From NCBI GenBank assembly GCA_016839555.1, contig JAEOUA010000001.1, positions 1 to 64,000 of the forward strand: a stretch of 64,000 bases of DNA, in the 5' to 3' direction. The position numbers and the translations under genes are program-made. Each line of letters opens with the position of its first letter. Within the stretch, counting starts at the first letter, position 1. The notes beneath the pieces are model-generated. The model searched no databases, was not told where the DNA came from, and saw only the letters and a program-made list of their open reading frames with translations. The stretch comes from Promethearchaeota archaeon. GTDB lineage: Archaea > Asgardarchaeota > Lokiarchaeia > Sigyniarchaeales > SOKP01. This document shows, one piece after another, positions 63,421 through 64,000 of this stretch.

Positions 63421-64000
63421 ATGAAAAACCCAAATATTATTTTAGTCTTCACAGACCAACAAAGATATGATACTATTCAAAAAGAAATTACTCCTAATTT
63501 ATTGCACATTGCAAAAAAGGGGATTCATTTTACTAATGCTTTTACTTGCCAACCTGTCTGCGGTCCCGCAAGGTCTTGCCTCCAAACTGGATTATATGCT
63601 ACTCAAACTGGATGTTATCGTAATGGGATTGCTTTGCCTTTAGATGCGACCACAATTGCCCATCATTTATCGAAGGCAGGTTATAATGTGGGATATATTG
63701 GTAAATGGCATTTAGCATCAACAATACTCCCTTCAAAAGAAAATATTGGTAAAAAAGTGGATTATCAAGTTAAGCCTATCCCTCCAGAGCGTAGAGGAGG
63801 TTATAAGGATTATTGGTTGGCTGCAGATCTATTAGAATTTACCTCTCAGCCATATAAAGGTCATTTATTTAATGCAGAGATGGACAAGGTGGAATTTGAA
63901 GGATATAGAGTTGATTGTTTAACCGATTTTGCCTTAAAATTTTTAGAAAAATATAAAAAAGACCAACCATTTTTTCTTTTTTTGTCATATCTCGAACCCC
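63421..64000 (+). CDS. Sulfatase (N-terminal part, runs off window)
   Basis: The window edge cuts a type I sulfatase. The frame opens MKNPNIILVFTDQQRYDTI, with the metal-binding Asp pair. At about residues 47-51 it carries the signature C-x-P-A-R (PVCGPARSCLQTG), in which Cys is converted to formylglycine by a modifying enzyme. GYNVGYIGKWHLA follows with the catalytic Lys and His. Family members hydrolyse sulfate esters. No export signal is present in the visible part. The first 193 residues are in the window. Confidence 0.93.
   Translation, partial: MKNPNIILVFTDQQRYDTIQKEITPNLLHIAKKGIHFTNAFTCQPVCGPARSCLQTGLYATQTGCYRNGIALPLDATTIAHHLSKAGYNVGYIGKWHLASTILPSKENIGKKVDYQVKPIPPERRGGYKDYWLAADLLEFTSQPYKGHLFNAEMDKVEFEGYRVDCLTDFALKFLEKYKKDQPFFLFLSYLEP

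Noticed and set aside
1..64000. tRNA, rRNA and replication-origin signals
   Set aside because: Looked for in the gaps; no T-loop/anticodon arrangement, rRNA string or repeated origin-box element was convincing.

Overview
The window is AT-rich archaeal DNA that most resembles an Asgard archaeon of the Lokiarchaeia type. Supporting signs are a group II chaperonin with a Gly-Met tail, a eukaryote-like profilin, seven Ras-superfamily GTPases of Arf and Rag/Gtr type (several fused to longin-like, roadblock-like or winged-helix parts), an IFT52-like protein, longin-like modules on other proteins, TATA-type promoters and T-rich terminators. No tRNA, rRNA, CRISPR array or transposase was recognised. 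The taxonomic call is inferred from gene content, not from a marker-gene tree.

Layout. Positions 1-2102: end of an unknown gene, then the thermosome. Positions 2270-14740: a surface-protein locus with four large BspA-like (DUF285-type) proteins made of 25-residue repeats. They form two convergent pairs (A forward/B reverse, C forward/D reverse) that look like one duplicated cassette. A flavodoxin gene sits inside the first copy and a cytoplasmic leucine-rich-repeat protein sits between the copies. Promoters, leaders and 3' flanks are duplicated too. Positions 15011-16320: a decayed ParE/RelE-type toxin-antitoxin region; two diverged copies of the toxin start flank a small zinc-ribbon-like gene and a GNAT-like gene. 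Positions 16510-26921: membrane proteins, an MBL-fold hydrolase and an SMP-30-like lactonase with near-identical promoters, a PAS histidine kinase, a DUF3795-like protein, a HerA/DUF87-type membrane ATPase and an ABC-2 exporter.

Positions 27417-49157 are a signalling island: six GTPases between 29631 and 37998 plus a seventh at 48276, four PAS/GAF histidine kinases, two stand-alone receivers, an IFT52-like protein and a longin-like protein with a degenerate HisKA-like tail. I infer that small GTPases and two-component signalling may be functionally linked here.

Positions 49880-64000 hold metabolic and cell-biology genes: an amidohydrolase, a membrane-anchored esterase, a cyclase-family hydrolase, a polytopic protein with a longin-like tail, an HDAC-family deacetylase convergent with profilin, a minimal FtsX/LolD-type ABC pair, an acyl-CoA ligase and the start of a sulfatase. 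Two intergenic stretches (17485-17645 and 27190-27325) can form strong stems and are candidate structured RNAs.
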